Source: Oscillospiraceae bacterium (GTDB lineage: Bacteria > Bacillota > Clostridia > Oscillospirales > Oscillospiraceae). From it: DNA of 35,050 nt. How positions within the stretch are numbered: position 1 is the stretch's first letter; each line of letters begins with the position of its first letter. Shown here piece by piece: positions 16,457 to 24,787 of this stretch. The position numbers were made by a program, and so were the translations under genes. The stretch covers positions 1-35,050 of the forward strand of contig JAHHSE010000004.1 in NCBI GenBank assembly GCA_020025395.1. Reading direction: 5' to 3'. The notes beneath the pieces were generated by a model, which did no database searches, had not been told where the DNA came from, and saw only the letters and a program-made list of their open reading frames with translations.

Positions 16457-17417
16457 CCCCATACGCTCCTTCCGCAAACTCCACCAGGGCGCCGCCCCAG
16501 GTCAATCCACCTCCAAAGCCCACCATCAAAACACGGCTTTCTGCCTTTATCCTTCCCTGCTCCTCCAATTCACTGAGGACCAGAGGGATGCTGGCCGCCG
16601 AGGTGTTTCCATATTCTTCTAGATTGATATAATATTTTTCCGCCGGGATCTGGTATTTTCGGACCACCAGATCGATGATTCGGGCATTGGCCTGATGGAA
16701 CACAAAGAAGTCCACCTGGTCTGCCGTAACACCGTGCCGTTCCAGCACCTGATCCATGCACCGGGGCACCGCCTCCACGGCGAATTTAAAGACCCTTTGT
16801 CCCTCCATGGAGAGGAGAGGCGGCCTTCCGGAGCCTGGTCCATCCACATGGAGAAGCCTGTCATTTCCGACACAGCCCATAACCGCCCCAATGGAGGGCC
16901 AGCCCTCCCTGCTCTCCACCACAACGGCTCCGGCTCCGTCCCCAAAAAGAATGCAGGTACTCCGGTCCTCCCAGTTGACAATCCGGCTGAGGACCTCTGC
17001 CCCCAGAACCAGCCCAAAGGGTCTGGAAGAGGCTTGAAGAAGGCACTCCACGGTATGGAGGGCAAACAGAAAACCGGTACAGGCGGCGTTGAGGTCGAAA
17101 CAGAGGGTATCCTCCGCCAGACCCAGTTCCCTTTGCAGCATACAGGCCGTGCTGGGGACCAGAGTCTCCGGTGTCACCGTGGCCACCACACAGACCCCGA
17201 TTTTCTCCGGAGCCACCCCTGCCTTTCTCAGGGCCTCCCCGGCGGCCTGCAGGCTCAGCCCGGTCAGGGTCTCTTTTTTACAGTGATGCCTCCGCCGAAT
17301 CCCGGTCCGACTGGTAATCCACTCATCTGATGTGTCCATCCTCTGACTCAGGTCCTGATTGGTGAGGACCCCTTGAGGAACACAGCGTCCCGTACCCCGA
17401 ATTTTGATTCCCTTCAT
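16443..17417 (-). CDS. fabH: 3-oxoacyl-ACP synthase III FabH
   Basis: Starts chain synthesis by condensing acyl-CoA with malonyl-ACP. The ATG at 17417 follows AGGAGG, giving 324 residues; the frame continues upstream into accA and was trimmed. The triad Cys113 (NAACTGF), His241 (FHQANARI) and Asn271 (YGNTSAAS) is intact. It overlaps fabK by 14 bp and starts 8 bp after accA. Confidence 0.96.
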   Translation of the reverse strand: MKGIKIRGTGRCVPQGVLTNQDLSQRMDTSDEWITSRTGIRRRHHCKKETLTGLSLQAAGEALRKAGVAPEKIGVCVVATVTPETLVPSTACMLQRELGLAEDTLCFDLNAACTGFLFALHTVECLLQASSRPFGLVLGAEVLSRIVNWEDRSTCILFGDGAGAVVVESREGWPSIGAVMGCVGNDRLLHVDGPGSGRPPLLSMEGQRVFKFAVEAVPRCMDQVLERHGVTADQVDFFVFHQANARIIDLVVRKYQIPAEKYYINLEEYGNTSAASIPLVLSELEEQGRIKAESRVLMVGFGGGLTWGGALVEFAEGAYGDERK

Positions 17418-17425
17418 GGCTCCTC

Positions 17426-18232
17426 CTATTTGACATTCCGCCCCATGGAGCGGAATTTCCGATACCGATCCTCCGTCAGGGCTGTCCCTCTCCATCCCGC
17501 AAAGTGGTCCAGCTGTCGGGCGAGGCTGGCTTCCACTTCCCGAAAGAGAATCTCAGGGGCCAGATGGGCACCCCCCTCCGGTTCCGGGATGACCTCATCA
17601 ATGACCCCCAGCTCCTTCAGCTCCCCGGCTGTCATCTTCATCAGCCCACAGGCTTGGGCATGGCGGGAGGCATCTTTCCACAAAATGGAGGCAAAGCCCT
17701 CCGGCGACAAGATGGCATAGACCGCATTCTCCAGCATGAGGACCCGGTTGGCCACCCCAAGGGCCAACGCCCCACCGCTGTTCCCCTCCCCGGTAATCAC
17801 AGCGATTATGGGTACGGTCAGCCGACTCATCTCATAGAGATTTCTGGCGATGGCCTCCCCCTGTCCATGCTCCTCCGCCTGGATTCCCGGGTAGGCCCCG
17901 GGGGTGTCGATAAAGGTAAGAATGGGACGGCGGAACTTTTCCGCCTGCTTCATCAGGCGGAGGGCCTTACGATAGCCCTCCGGGCTGGGCATCCCAAAAT
18001 GACCGGAGAGATTTTCCTCCAGCCCCTTTCCCTTCCGTGTCCCGATTACGGTCACCGGCTGTCGGCGGAAGAGGGCGACCCCGCCCAGAACGGCCGCGTC
18101 CTCTCCCCCCAGCCGATCCCCCCGCATGGGAAAAAAGTGGGGAAAGAGCCGACTGATATAGTCGTCGATGTTTGGACGCTGAGGATGTCTCGCCAGAACA
18201 AGCCGCTCCGCCGGGCTCATTTTCCCATTCAT
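17426..18232 (-). CDS. accA: Acetyl-CoA carboxylase carboxyltransferase subunit alpha
   Basis: With AccD it moves the carboxyl group from carboxybiotin to acetyl-CoA. I chose the ATG at 18232 (268 residues), overlapping accD by ATGA and preceded by AGGGGGG. The crotonase-like core includes RPNIDDYISRLF, TFIDTPGAYPG, GEGNSGGALALG and LSPEGFASILW, all conserved in AccA. The long N-terminal helical region of E. coli AccA is shortened, as in many Firmicutes. Confidence 0.95.
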   Translation of the reverse strand: MNGKMSPAERLVLARHPQRPNIDDYISRLFPHFFPMRGDRLGGEDAAVLGGVALFRRQPVTVIGTRKGKGLEENLSGHFGMPSPEGYRKALRLMKQAEKFRRPILTFIDTPGAYPGIQAEEHGQGEAIARNLYEMSRLTVPIIAVITGEGNSGGALALGVANRVLMLENAVYAILSPEGFASILWKDASRHAQACGLMKMTAGELKELGVIDEVIPEPEGGAHLAPEILFREVEASLARQLDHFAGWRGTALTEDRYRKFRSMGRNVK

Positions 18233-19083
18233 GTGCGCCCCCCTCTCTCGTGGAGGAGGAGAAGCTCGCCCAGGGTGTCCCTCATCCGCTCTCTGGAAAC
18301 CACGGCATCCACAAAGCCGTGTTCCATCAAAAACTCGGAACATTGAAAGCCCTTCGGCAAGGTCTCCCCGATGGTCTGTTCAATCACTCTGGGGCCCGCA
18401 AAGCCGATGAGGGCCCCCGGCTCCGCCAAAATCACATCCCCAAGCGAGGCAAAGCTGGCGGTGACGCCCCCGGTGGTGGGATTGGTCAGCACCGAAATAT
18501 AGAGCAGGCCCCTTTCGGAAAACCGGGCCAGGGCGCCGCTGGTCTTGGCCATCTGCATCAGGGAAAGAATTCCCTCCTGCATTCTGGCCCCTCCGCTGGC
18601 GGAAAACAGGAGGAGGGGGAGACGGTTTTTCCGGGCATATTCAATGGCCAGGGTGATCTTCTCCCCCACCACCGAACTCATACTCCCCATAAAAAACCGA
18701 CTGTCCAGCACACCGATGACGCATTTTTTCCCGTGTATGGTGCCCACTGCCGTCACCACCGCCTCTAAAAGCCCTGTTTTCCGTCTCACCGCATCCGCCT
18801 TTGCCCCATATCCGGGGAAGGCGAAGGGATCGCTCACCGTCATTTTCCCGTTGAGCTCCCGGAAGGAACCGGAATCCAAGAGCATACTGAGGCGGTGATA
18901 GGCCCCGATGGGCCAGTGATATCCGCATTGAGGGCAGACACAGCCACGGTGGGAAACCTCTTTCCGAGGGCTTTCCTTTCCGCATTCCGGGCAGACGGCC
19001 CTCTGGTCCGGAGCCAGATAATTTCCCCGCAGAGCCTTCATGGCCAGCAGACGGGCCCGGCGTTTTTGGAAAATATGGTTCAT
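18229..19083 (-). CDS. accD: Acetyl-CoA carboxylase carboxyltransferase subunit beta
   Basis: 284 residues. An N-terminal zinc ribbon has Cys31/Cys34 and Cys50/Cys53, followed by the crotonase-like core with SASGGARMQEGILSLMQMAK and NPTTGGVTASFASLGD. It pairs with AccA. The ATG overlaps accC by 4 bp, and the stop overlaps accA by 4 bp, keeping the two subunits translationally linked. Confidence 0.96.
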   Translation of the reverse strand: MNHIFQKRRARLLAMKALRGNYLAPDQRAVCPECGKESPRKEVSHRGCVCPQCGYHWPIGAYHRLSMLLDSGSFRELNGKMTVSDPFAFPGYGAKADAVRRKTGLLEAVVTAVGTIHGKKCVIGVLDSRFFMGSMSSVVGEKITLAIEYARKNRLPLLLFSASGGARMQEGILSLMQMAKTSGALARFSERGLLYISVLTNPTTGGVTASFASLGDVILAEPGALIGFAGPRVIEQTIGETLPKGFQCSEFLMEHGFVDAVVSRERMRDTLGELLLLHERGGRT

Positions 19084-20471
19084 TCGCTCTCCTCTTTCTC
19101 CCGCAGTCTTCGGTTAAAATCCAGCAGAGCGGGCAGATTCTCCTCCAAAAAGGCGGTGGTGCAGCACCCTCGGACGAAGTCGGGGTGATAAAGAATCTGG
19201 TAGGAAAGCTCCCCATTGGTCTGAAATCCCTCCAGGGTGAATTCCTCCAGGCTCCGACGCATTTTCTTGACGGCATCCAGCCGGGTATGGCCGTGGACCA
19301 GAAGCTTTGCCGCCAGAGAATCGTAATAGGGGGACAGCTCCCACCCCTGATAGAGGCAGGAGTCCACCCGGACCCCGTTCCCTCCGGGGAAATGGAGGAA
19401 GGTCACCACCCCCGGATCGGGACGAAAGTTCTCCTGCGGATTTTCCGCATTGATCCGGCACTCCATGGCGCAGCCGGATAGGGTGACCTCCTTCTGGGTG
19501 AGGGAGAGGGGCAGCCCGGAGGCGATCCGAAGCTGCTCCCGCACCAGATCCACCCCGGTGACCAGCTCGGTGATTCCATGCTCCACCTGGATCCGGGTAT
19601 TCATCTCCATAAAATAGAATTGTTCCCCATCCTGATCCAGAAGAAATTCCACCGTCCCGGCGTTCTCATAACCCACGGCCCGCGCCGCCCGGACCGCCGC
19701 CGCCCCCATTTTTTCCCGCAGCGCCGGGGACAGGCCCCAGGCGGGCGCCTCCTCAATGAGTTTCTGGTTTCTGCGCTGAATCGAACAGTCCCGATCCCCC
19801 AGATGGATCACGTTTCCGTGCCGATCCGCCAGCACCTGGACTTCGATGTGACGGGGCCGGAGGACCAGCTTTTCCAAATACAGCTCCTCGTTTCCAAAGC
19901 AGGCCTTGGCCTCCGCCCTGGCCTGGGCATAGGCGGAGGGAAGCTGCTCCGGTCCGTCACAGCGGCGGATCCCCCGGCCGCCCCCTCCGGCAGAGGCCTT
20001 GAGCAAAACCGGATAGCCCACCCGTTCCGCCACCTCCAGGGCCATGGCCTCCGAGGAGAGTGTCCCGTCAGCGCCGGGGGGCACCGGGACCCCCGCCTCC
20101 CGCATCCGTTTCCGGGCGGAGGACTTGGAGCCCGCCATCCGAATGGTCTCCCCGGAGGGGCCGATGAAGGTGAGTCCCGCTTTTTTGCAGGCATCCGCAA
20201 AATCGGCGTTCTCGGAGAGAAAGCCATACCCCGGATGAATCCCGTCGCAGCCGGTGGAGAGGGCCACCTCCAGCACAGCCTCCTGATTTAAGTAGCTCTC
20301 CCCGGCAGGGGCCGGACCGATACAGACGGACCGGGTGGCCAGCTGCACATGAAGGGCCTCACTGTCCGCCTCTGAATAGACCGCCACGGTCTCCATGCCG
20401 CACTCCCGGCAGGCACGGAAAATCCGCAGGGCGATCTCCCCCCGATTGGCAATCAAAACTCGCTTCAGCAT
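19080..20471 (-). CDS. accC: Biotin carboxylase subunit of acetyl-CoA carboxylase
   Basis: 463 residues with an ATP-grasp fold; uses ATP and bicarbonate to carboxylate biotin on AccB. ANRGEIALRI opens the N-terminal domain, ASAGGGGRGIR (159-169) is the mobile ATP loop, and EMNTRIQVEH (289-298) holds the catalytic Glu, Asn and Arg. After this motif the usual Pro-Val is replaced by Gly-Ile (VEHGITEL), a conservative-looking oddity. It overlaps accB by 7 bp and accD by 4 bp. Confidence 0.96.
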   Translation of the reverse strand: MLKRVLIANRGEIALRIFRACRECGMETVAVYSEADSEALHVQLATRSVCIGPAPAGESYLNQEAVLEVALSTGCDGIHPGYGFLSENADFADACKKAGLTFIGPSGETIRMAGSKSSARKRMREAGVPVPPGADGTLSSEAMALEVAERVGYPVLLKASAGGGGRGIRRCDGPEQLPSAYAQARAEAKACFGNEELYLEKLVLRPRHIEVQVLADRHGNVIHLGDRDCSIQRRNQKLIEEAPAWGLSPALREKMGAAAVRAARAVGYENAGTVEFLLDQDGEQFYFMEMNTRIQVEHGITELVTGVDLVREQLRIASGLPLSLTQKEVTLSGCAMECRINAENPQENFRPDPGVVTFLHFPGGNGVRVDSCLYQGWELSPYYDSLAAKLLVHGHTRLDAVKKMRRSLEEFTLEGFQTNGELSYQILYHPDFVRGCCTTAFLEENLPALLDFNRRLREKEESE

Positions 20472-20875
20472 GGCGTATATTGAAAGAGCGGCTCATGGAA
20501 GCCCACCAGAGCGCCGTTTGCTTTCAGAATATGGGTGATGATCCCGTCACAGGGAGCCGGGATCTCACTGATCATTTTCATCGCCTCAATGAGACAGACT
20601 GTCTGGCCTTTGGTGACATGGTCCCCCACCCGGACAAAGGGGGCTTCGTCCGGGTGGGCCGCGGCGTAATAGGTCCCTACCAGAGGTGCCAGAATCTCCA
20701 GTGTCTCCCTCCGCTCCTGCTGAACGGGGGCTTCGGGGGAGGAGACACCTGCCCCGGAGGGGGCCGGACCGCCCTTTTCCAGCACAAGGGAAGCCTCCCC
20801 CATGGTCACCTTCATGGTGTGAAGGCTGCTGGCCTCAAAGCGGTCCATCAAATCATAAATCTCCTGAATTGTCAT
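20465..20875 (-). CDS. accB: Biotin carboxyl carrier protein of acetyl-CoA carboxylase
   Basis: 136 residues. The N-terminal helix (TIQEIYDLMDRFEAS) is followed by a Pro/Ala linker and a biotinyl domain (about 58-136) with the biotinylation motif EAMKM, Lys100. It carries the carboxyl group between AccC and AccAD. It is 62 bp downstream of acpP with no terminator visible, so it is in the same operon. Confidence 0.96.
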   Translation of the reverse strand: MTIQEIYDLMDRFEASSLHTMKVTMGEASLVLEKGGPAPSGAGVSSPEAPVQQERRETLEILAPLVGTYYAAAHPDEAPFVRVGDHVTKGQTVCLIEAMKMISEIPAPCDGIITHILKANGALVGFHEPLFQYTPC

Positions 20876-20937
20876 GCGCTCTGCCTTTCTCCTTCAAAAT
20901 CCTGCCCGATGGGATGCCCTTCCCCAGCGGACCTCTC

Positions 20938-21168
20938 TCATGCCCTATGCGCGTTGAGATAGTCCATGATGTCGCCCACCGTTTTGATGTTGGGCATCGC
21001 CTCATCGCTGATGCTGACTCCGGTGGCCTCCCCCAGCGCCATAACCAGCTCCACATAGGCCAGAGAGTCCGCACCCAGATCCGCTTCCAGCTTGGCCTCC
21101 AAAGTGACCTGCTCCTCGTCACAGCCCAGGGTCTCCATAATGACATTCCGAACCTTCTCAAATTCCAT
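20938..21168 (-). CDS. acpP: Acyl carrier protein
   Basis: 76 residues from the ATG at 21168 (AAGGAG 8 nt upstream); a longer in-frame TTG reading lies over the ribosome binding site and was rejected. Ser35 in GADSL is the phosphopantetheine site. Helix II reads DSLAYVELVMALGEATG, slightly less acidic at position 37 than the common DSLDTVEL form, which AccB- and Fab-linked ACPs tolerate. It is the first gene of the operon, directly behind the main promoter and palindrome. Confidence 0.96.
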   Translation of the reverse strand: MEFEKVRNVIMETLGCDEEQVTLEAKLEADLGADSLAYVELVMALGEATGVSISDEAMPNIKTVGDIMDYLNAHRA

Positions 21169-21196
21169 GTTGTTTTCTCCTTCCAATTTTTTATCT

Positions 21197-21219
21197 AAAT
21201 TATTTTAGGTAAATAATTT
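21197..21219 (-). promoter_or_regulatory. Perfect 9-5-9 inverted repeat at the acpP transcription start (candidate MarR/FabT operator)
   Basis: AAATTATTT (21197-21205) and AAATAATTT (21211-21219) are exact reverse complements around TAGGT. The predicted +1 (about 21219) falls on its edge, so a bound protein would block initiation. The cognate regulator is inferred to be the MarR protein encoded at the operon end. Confidence 0.55.
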
Positions 21220-21225
21220 GATATA

Positions 21226-21254
21226 ATTTTAGCGGATGAAGGGCGGATTGTCAA
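21226..21254 (-). promoter_or_regulatory. Main promoter of the acc-fab operon
   Basis: On the minus strand TTGACA (21249-21254), a 17-bp spacer and TAAAAT (21226-21231), about 58 bp before the acpP start codon. It is near consensus, so strong expression when not repressed is expected. Confidence 0.85.
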
Positions 21255-21337
21255 GCATCTTTTCAGGACAGGGGGGATTCCTTTTGGGAGAGTCTCTCTT
21301 TCTCCCGGTGCCGCAGGTCTTTGCGGGAAAAAGAAAC

Positions 21338-21369
21338 AAGCGGGGCGCGCCAATTGGCGCGCCCCGCTT
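21338..21369 (-). terminator. Terminator of the nucleotidase gene (32-bp perfect palindrome)
   Basis: AAGCGGGGCGCGCC and its reverse complement meet at AATT, giving a 14-bp stem. On the minus strand it is followed by TTGTTTCTTTTT. It lies just after the nucleotidase stop and upstream of the acpP promoter, so it also insulates the fab operon. Confidence 0.85.
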
Positions 21370-21382
21370 GGGGAACCTTTCC

Positions 21383-23506
21383 TTATTTTGTGGTAATGAC
21401 CAGCACCCCATCCTGAAGGGTGGCTGTGATACCCAGGTCGGAAAGCCCGGTGTGAGACAGATAGTAGTTTCCATTCACGCACACGGCGGACTGTTTGACC
21501 ACAGTTCCATCCACCGTCATGCTCATGGATCCGGCCGCTCCCTTCTGGTTGCTCTCCGGCATGGGGAGAGCCTCCTCGGCGTAGGGGCTTCCGGTGGTGA
21601 CCACCACCCCGTCCTTCCAAATCACATCGAACTGGCTGTCGGTCTGATTCAGGGCAATGGCCAGGTCCCGAAGACGATAATAGACCGTCCCTCCCTCGTC
21701 GGAGGCGGTGGCAACTTGGACGGACTTTCCGTCCACGGTGGTGCGGGGGGCGGCGGCCCGGGCAATCAAAGCGTCATAGTCCTTCAGTTGATAGCTCTCG
21801 GAATAGGGGACATCCAGCTTACCCTCGTTAATGAGATCTATCAGCTCCTGACGGCGGGGGTCCTCCTTCTTCAGGTCCACCCCGGTGATCTTCCAGTTCT
21901 GATCCACAACGGGGTCCAGGGGGTCATGCCTTGCCAGGTAGTCCACCAGCATATCCCGGACGGAGGCAGAGGATTCCCACTCCTTTTCCCCGGAAATAAT
22001 CCCGTCGTTCTTCAGGCCGGTGAAGCGGTAGTCATTTACGCAGAGGGTCAGAACCTGATCGTCCGTCAGAGGCTTCCCCTGGAAGGTCACATTCTCCACC
22101 CGCTGCCCCGCAGGCTTGGACAGGTTGACCTCATAGTTGAGTCCGATGAAGTGGTCGTGGAGATAGCCGGGCTTATCCGGGTTGAAGGAGAGATTGATAT
22201 CACCCTCCTCCCACTGATTCCAGCAGGCGGCGGCCCATTCCATATAGGCCTTCATCTCGGCTCCGGTAACCTTGGTGGTATAGAGGACATTGGGAAATTT
22301 ATAGATGTCGAAGAGGTTTCCGTAGTTCAAATCCCCCTTCTTCAGGTCACTGGTGTTTTTGAAGAGGGCCACAGCGGTCACATCAGCCCCGGAATTTTCC
22401 AACTGCACCGTACCGATCAGGTCGATCACCGCGGTGTCCTCCAGGCGGCCGGCGGGGATTCCCCGAATCTCATCCGCGGGCTGGAAGTCGGCAGAGGCGT
22501 GCCCCAGCACATTGTCCTGAATAAAGGAGATGGTCTTTTCCTGAGACGCCTTGATTGCGGGCACCTCCCGCAGGCCCTGATCAGGCTCAATCCCCTCCAT
22601 GGGGATGGTCTCCGCCTTGGCGGAGATAATCTCCTTGTTGCTGTCCAGGGTCAGGTCGAACCGGACCACCTCTGCGGCGTTGTTTCTGGCCTCACCGATG
22701 GGAATGGTGTCATTGTTAATGTAAGTGGTATGGGTGTGGCCCAGCTGGAGCAGGTCCACCTCCGGGCACTTGTCCAAAATGGACTGGGCCGCGTCCGAAC
22801 CGTCGGTGGAATACTCCCGTTCCAGTCCGGCGTGGGTGGAGACCATAATGACATCCGCCTGATCGCCAATCTCCTCAATGCAGGCAGCCACCGCATCCGC
22901 CATCGGTTCAAAGGTCAGCTCGGAGACCCCCTGCTTGGTTCCGTCCCACCGGGGAATGTTGGGGGTAGTCACACCGATGATGGCGACCTTAATCCCGCCC
23001 CGCTCCACAATGGTGTAGCCCGCGGTATTGGGCATATAGCTGCCGTCCGCCGTTTTGATGTTGGCGGCCAGAACGGGCATCTCGGCCTGTTTCAGGACCT
23101 TTTGAAGGGTGTCCACACCGAAGTTGAACTCATGATTTCCCAGCACCCAGGCATCATATTTCATATGGTTGAAGGCGGCCACCATGGGATGGTCTGCCGG
23201 GTCCTTGGCATAGATGTCATCTGTCATGATGGTGCCCTGGATGGTGTCTCCCGCATCCACCAGGATGGTGTTGGGATTTTCCTTCCGAACCTGCTCCACA
23301 TAGGTGGAGATCCGGGCCAGACCGTCCTTGTCGCTCTCCTTCATATCCTCATAGGAATATCCCCAGACATTTCCGTGGATATCCGAGGTCCCAATGATGG
23401 TGATATGGGTCTTTCCGTCGGCAGCCAGAGCGGCCGGCACCAGACCGATCAGCATGGCGGCAGCCAGAGCGGCGGCCAGGGCTTTGCGAATCGTGGGTAT
23501 TTTCAT
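21383..23506 (-). CDS. Secreted bifunctional 5'-nucleotidase / 2',3'-cyclic phosphodiesterase-type metallophosphoesterase
   Basis: 707 residues. A signal peptide (1-28, ALA cleavage) is followed by a metallophosphoesterase domain (about 33-300) with SDIHGN (41-46), GDTIQG (86-91), GNHEFN (123-128), STHAG and GHTHTTY, all metal ligands present. A 5'-nucleotidase C-terminal domain spans about 330-560. The last 130 residues resemble the copper-amine-oxidase N-terminal-like module often found on clostridial exoenzymes (TVYYRLRDLAIALN, DGVLVITTK). It probably strips phosphate from extracellular nucleotides for purine and phosphate scavenging. No LPXTG or SLH anchor is seen, so it is probably released or loosely wall-bound. 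AAAGGAG lies 8 nt before the ATG. It is monocistronic. Confidence 0.92.
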   Translation of the reverse strand: MKIPTIRKALAAALAAAMLIGLVPAALAADGKTHITIIGTSDIHGNVWGYSYEDMKESDKDGLARISTYVEQVRKENPNTILVDAGDTIQGTIMTDDIYAKDPADHPMVAAFNHMKYDAWVLGNHEFNFGVDTLQKVLKQAEMPVLAANIKTADGSYMPNTAGYTIVERGGIKVAIIGVTTPNIPRWDGTKQGVSELTFEPMADAVAACIEEIGDQADVIMVSTHAGLEREYSTDGSDAAQSILDKCPEVDLLQLGHTHTTYINNDTIPIGEARNNAAEVVRFDLTLDSNKEIISAKAETIPMEGIEPDQGLREVPAIKASQEKTISFIQDNVLGHASADFQPADEIRGIPAGRLEDTAVIDLIGTVQLENSGADVTAVALFKNTSDLKKGDLNYGNLFDIYKFPNVLYTTKVTGAEMKAYMEWAAACWNQWEEGDINLSFNPDKPGYLHDHFIGLNYEVNLSKPAGQRVENVTFQGKPLTDDQVLTLCVNDYRFTGLKNDGIISGEKEWESSASVRDMLVDYLARHDPLDPVVDQNWKITGVDLKKEDPRRQELIDLINEGKLDVPYSESYQLKDYDALIARAAAPRTTVDGKSVQVATASDEGGTVYYRLRDLAIALNQTDSQFDVIWKDGVVVTTGSPYAEEALPMPESNQKGAAGSMSMTVDGTVVKQSAVCVNGNYYLSHTGLSDLGITATLQDGVLVITTK

Positions 23507-23612
23507 ACAATCAACTCCTTTTTTTCATCCGATGCCGGGGCGCAGACAAGAAGTCCGCCTTTCTCCATTCCCATCCGGAAAACAGGAAGGCAGCCCCGCC
23601 ATTTCTTTTTTC

Positions 23613-23641
23613 AGTGTACCATAAACAGGGGAAAAAGTCGA
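23613..23641 (-). promoter_or_regulatory. Promoter of the nucleotidase gene
   Basis: On the minus strand TCGACT (23636-23641), a 17-bp spacer and TACACT (23613-23618), about 110 bp before the start codon. The 23507-24094 gap also carries the cobalamin leader; 23645-23730 shows nothing recognisable. Confidence 0.55.
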
Positions 23642-23731
23642 GCGGGGATTCGCCCCTCCTCCATCGTTCCCCTCCCCGTTCCGAATTTTGGATAAACTGC
23701 CCTGTTCTCATGGATTGCCCCCCCAAATCGG

Positions 23732-23760
23732 TTGACAAGATATTGGTCCGTTGCTATAAT
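23732..23760 (+). promoter_or_regulatory. Consensus promoter of the cobalamin-regulated tetrapyrrole operon
   Basis: TTGACA (23732-23737), a 17-bp spacer and TATAAT (23755-23760) match sigma-A consensus exactly. Transcription would start near 23767, just before the riboswitch. Confidence 0.9.
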
Positions 23761-23776
23761 TTATCCAGCTGAATAT

Positions 23777-23950
23777 TTAAGTGCCGCCCATCCTTTGAGG
23801 GGCGGAGAATAGGGAATCCGGTTGGAATCCGGAACGGTACCGCCACTGTAAGTGAGGAGGCTGCACGCAGGACAACGGTCGGCCATTGGGGCTTTGCCCC
23901 GAGAAGGCTGTGTGTATGCTGTGGATACACGAGTCAGGAGACCTGCTTAA
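23777..23950 (+). promoter_or_regulatory. Cobalamin riboswitch aptamer
   Basis: The conserved core is visible: GGGAATCCGG near 23812, the B12 box GCCACTGT near 23841 with AAGTGAGGAG following, and GAGTCAGGAGACCTGC near 23931-23946. TTAAG (23777-23781) pairs with CTTAA (23946-23950) to close the P1 helix. Adenosylcobalamin or a related corrinoid should switch the downstream operon off. After the aptamer, CTGTTTCC/GGAAGCAG forms a local hairpin, while ACCTGCTT (23941-23948) can instead pair with AAGCAGGT (23977-23984), competing with P1. Confidence 0.93.
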
Positions 23951-24001
23951 TGGGATCGATCTTCTGTTTCCTTTGGAAGCAGGTGATTGTATGGGACGCA
24001 G

Positions 24002-24038
24002 AAAACGGCTGCGACAGATACTCTGTCGCAGCCGTTTT
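24002..24038 (+). terminator. Riboswitch-associated hairpin/terminator
   Basis: AAAACGGCTGCGACAG (24002-24017) pairs perfectly with CTGTCGCAGCCGTTTT (24023-24038) across ATACT. The T tract is TTTT, then CCCCTCTTTT, so it is a strong hairpin with an imperfect tail. It lies 45 bp before the cbiL ribosome binding site and is the probable off-state terminator. Confidence 0.7.
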
Positions 24039-24094
24039 CCCCTCTTTTGGCCTGCCTGGGGTGCCGCCTCAAATCATAAGACGGGAGCATGAAC

Positions 24095-24787
24095 ATGAAA
24101 AAAGGAAAATTGTACGGGCTGGGTGTTGGACCCGGTGATCCGGAGCTGCTTACTTTAAAGGCCGTCCGCCTCTTGCGGGAGGCGGACATTGTGGCAGTCC
24201 CGGACAAGGGCTCCGGGGAGAAGACCGCCCTTCAAATCGTGAAGGCCTTTGTGGAGGACAAGGAGCTTCTCTCCTGTCCCACCCCCATGATCCGGGATCG
24301 GGTCCTGCTGGACCAGGGGTATGAGGAAATTGCCAACACCATCTGCGCTCTGCTGGACGTCGGAAAAACCGTATCCTTTATCACCCTGGGAGACCCCACC
24401 ATCTACTCCACCTACATATATGTCCATAAAAAAGTCGTCTCCAGAGGGTATGAGGCGGAACTGGTCCCCGGCGTGCCCTCCTTCTGTGCCGTTGCCGCCC
24501 GGCTGGGGACCTCCCTTTGTGAAAACAGGCAGCGGCTCCTCATTGTCCCCGCCAGCTGCGATCTGGCGGATTCCATGGATATCTGCGCCAACAAGGTCTT
24601 TATGAAGGCGGGCAGCGGAATCCTCTCCCTGCAGGAGCAGCTCCGCACCGCAGGCCAGCTGGACCGGGCCTCCATGGTGGAAAATTGCGGCATGGAAAAT
24701 GAGCGGATCTGGCCCCAATTTGGAGCGCTGACCGAAGGCAGCGGCTATTTTTCCGTGGTAGTGGTCAAGGAGCGTGAAGATCTGTGA
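24095..24787 (+). CDS. cbiL: Precorrin-2 / cobalt-factor-2 C20-methyltransferase
   Basis: 230 residues from ATG 24095 (GGGAG 7 nt upstream); ATG 24089 would add two residues. The tetrapyrrole methylase fold shows YGLGVGPGDPELLTLKAVR at the N-terminus, GDPTIYSTYIYV near 107, and the SAM-site sequence VPGVPSFCAVAA. It methylates C20 of the precorrin-2 ring with S-adenosylmethionine, the first step committed to corrin. It is the only corrin-specific gene here and comes first behind the cobalamin riboswitch. The stop overlaps hemA by GTGA. Confidence 0.93.
   Translation: MKKGKLYGLGVGPGDPELLTLKAVRLLREADIVAVPDKGSGEKTALQIVKAFVEDKELLSCPTPMIRDRVLLDQGYEEIANTICALLDVGKTVSFITLGDPTIYSTYIYVHKKVVSRGYEAELVPGVPSFCAVAARLGTSLCENRQRLLIVPASCDLADSMDICANKVFMKAGSGILSLQEQLRTAGQLDRASMVENCGMENERIWPQFGALTEGSGYFSVVVVKEREDL

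Noticed and set aside
21197..21219. FapR operator
   Set aside because: The ACCTA centre is reminiscent, but the arms do not match the TTAGTA/TACTAA-type FapR box as I recall it, and no FapR gene is in the window, whereas a MarR gene is.
21338..21369. Palindrome with two GGCGCGCC and one CAATTG as an engineered cloning site
   Set aside because: It sits precisely after a stop codon with a downstream T-rich stretch, as a natural intrinsic terminator does, and no vector-like sequence surrounds it.
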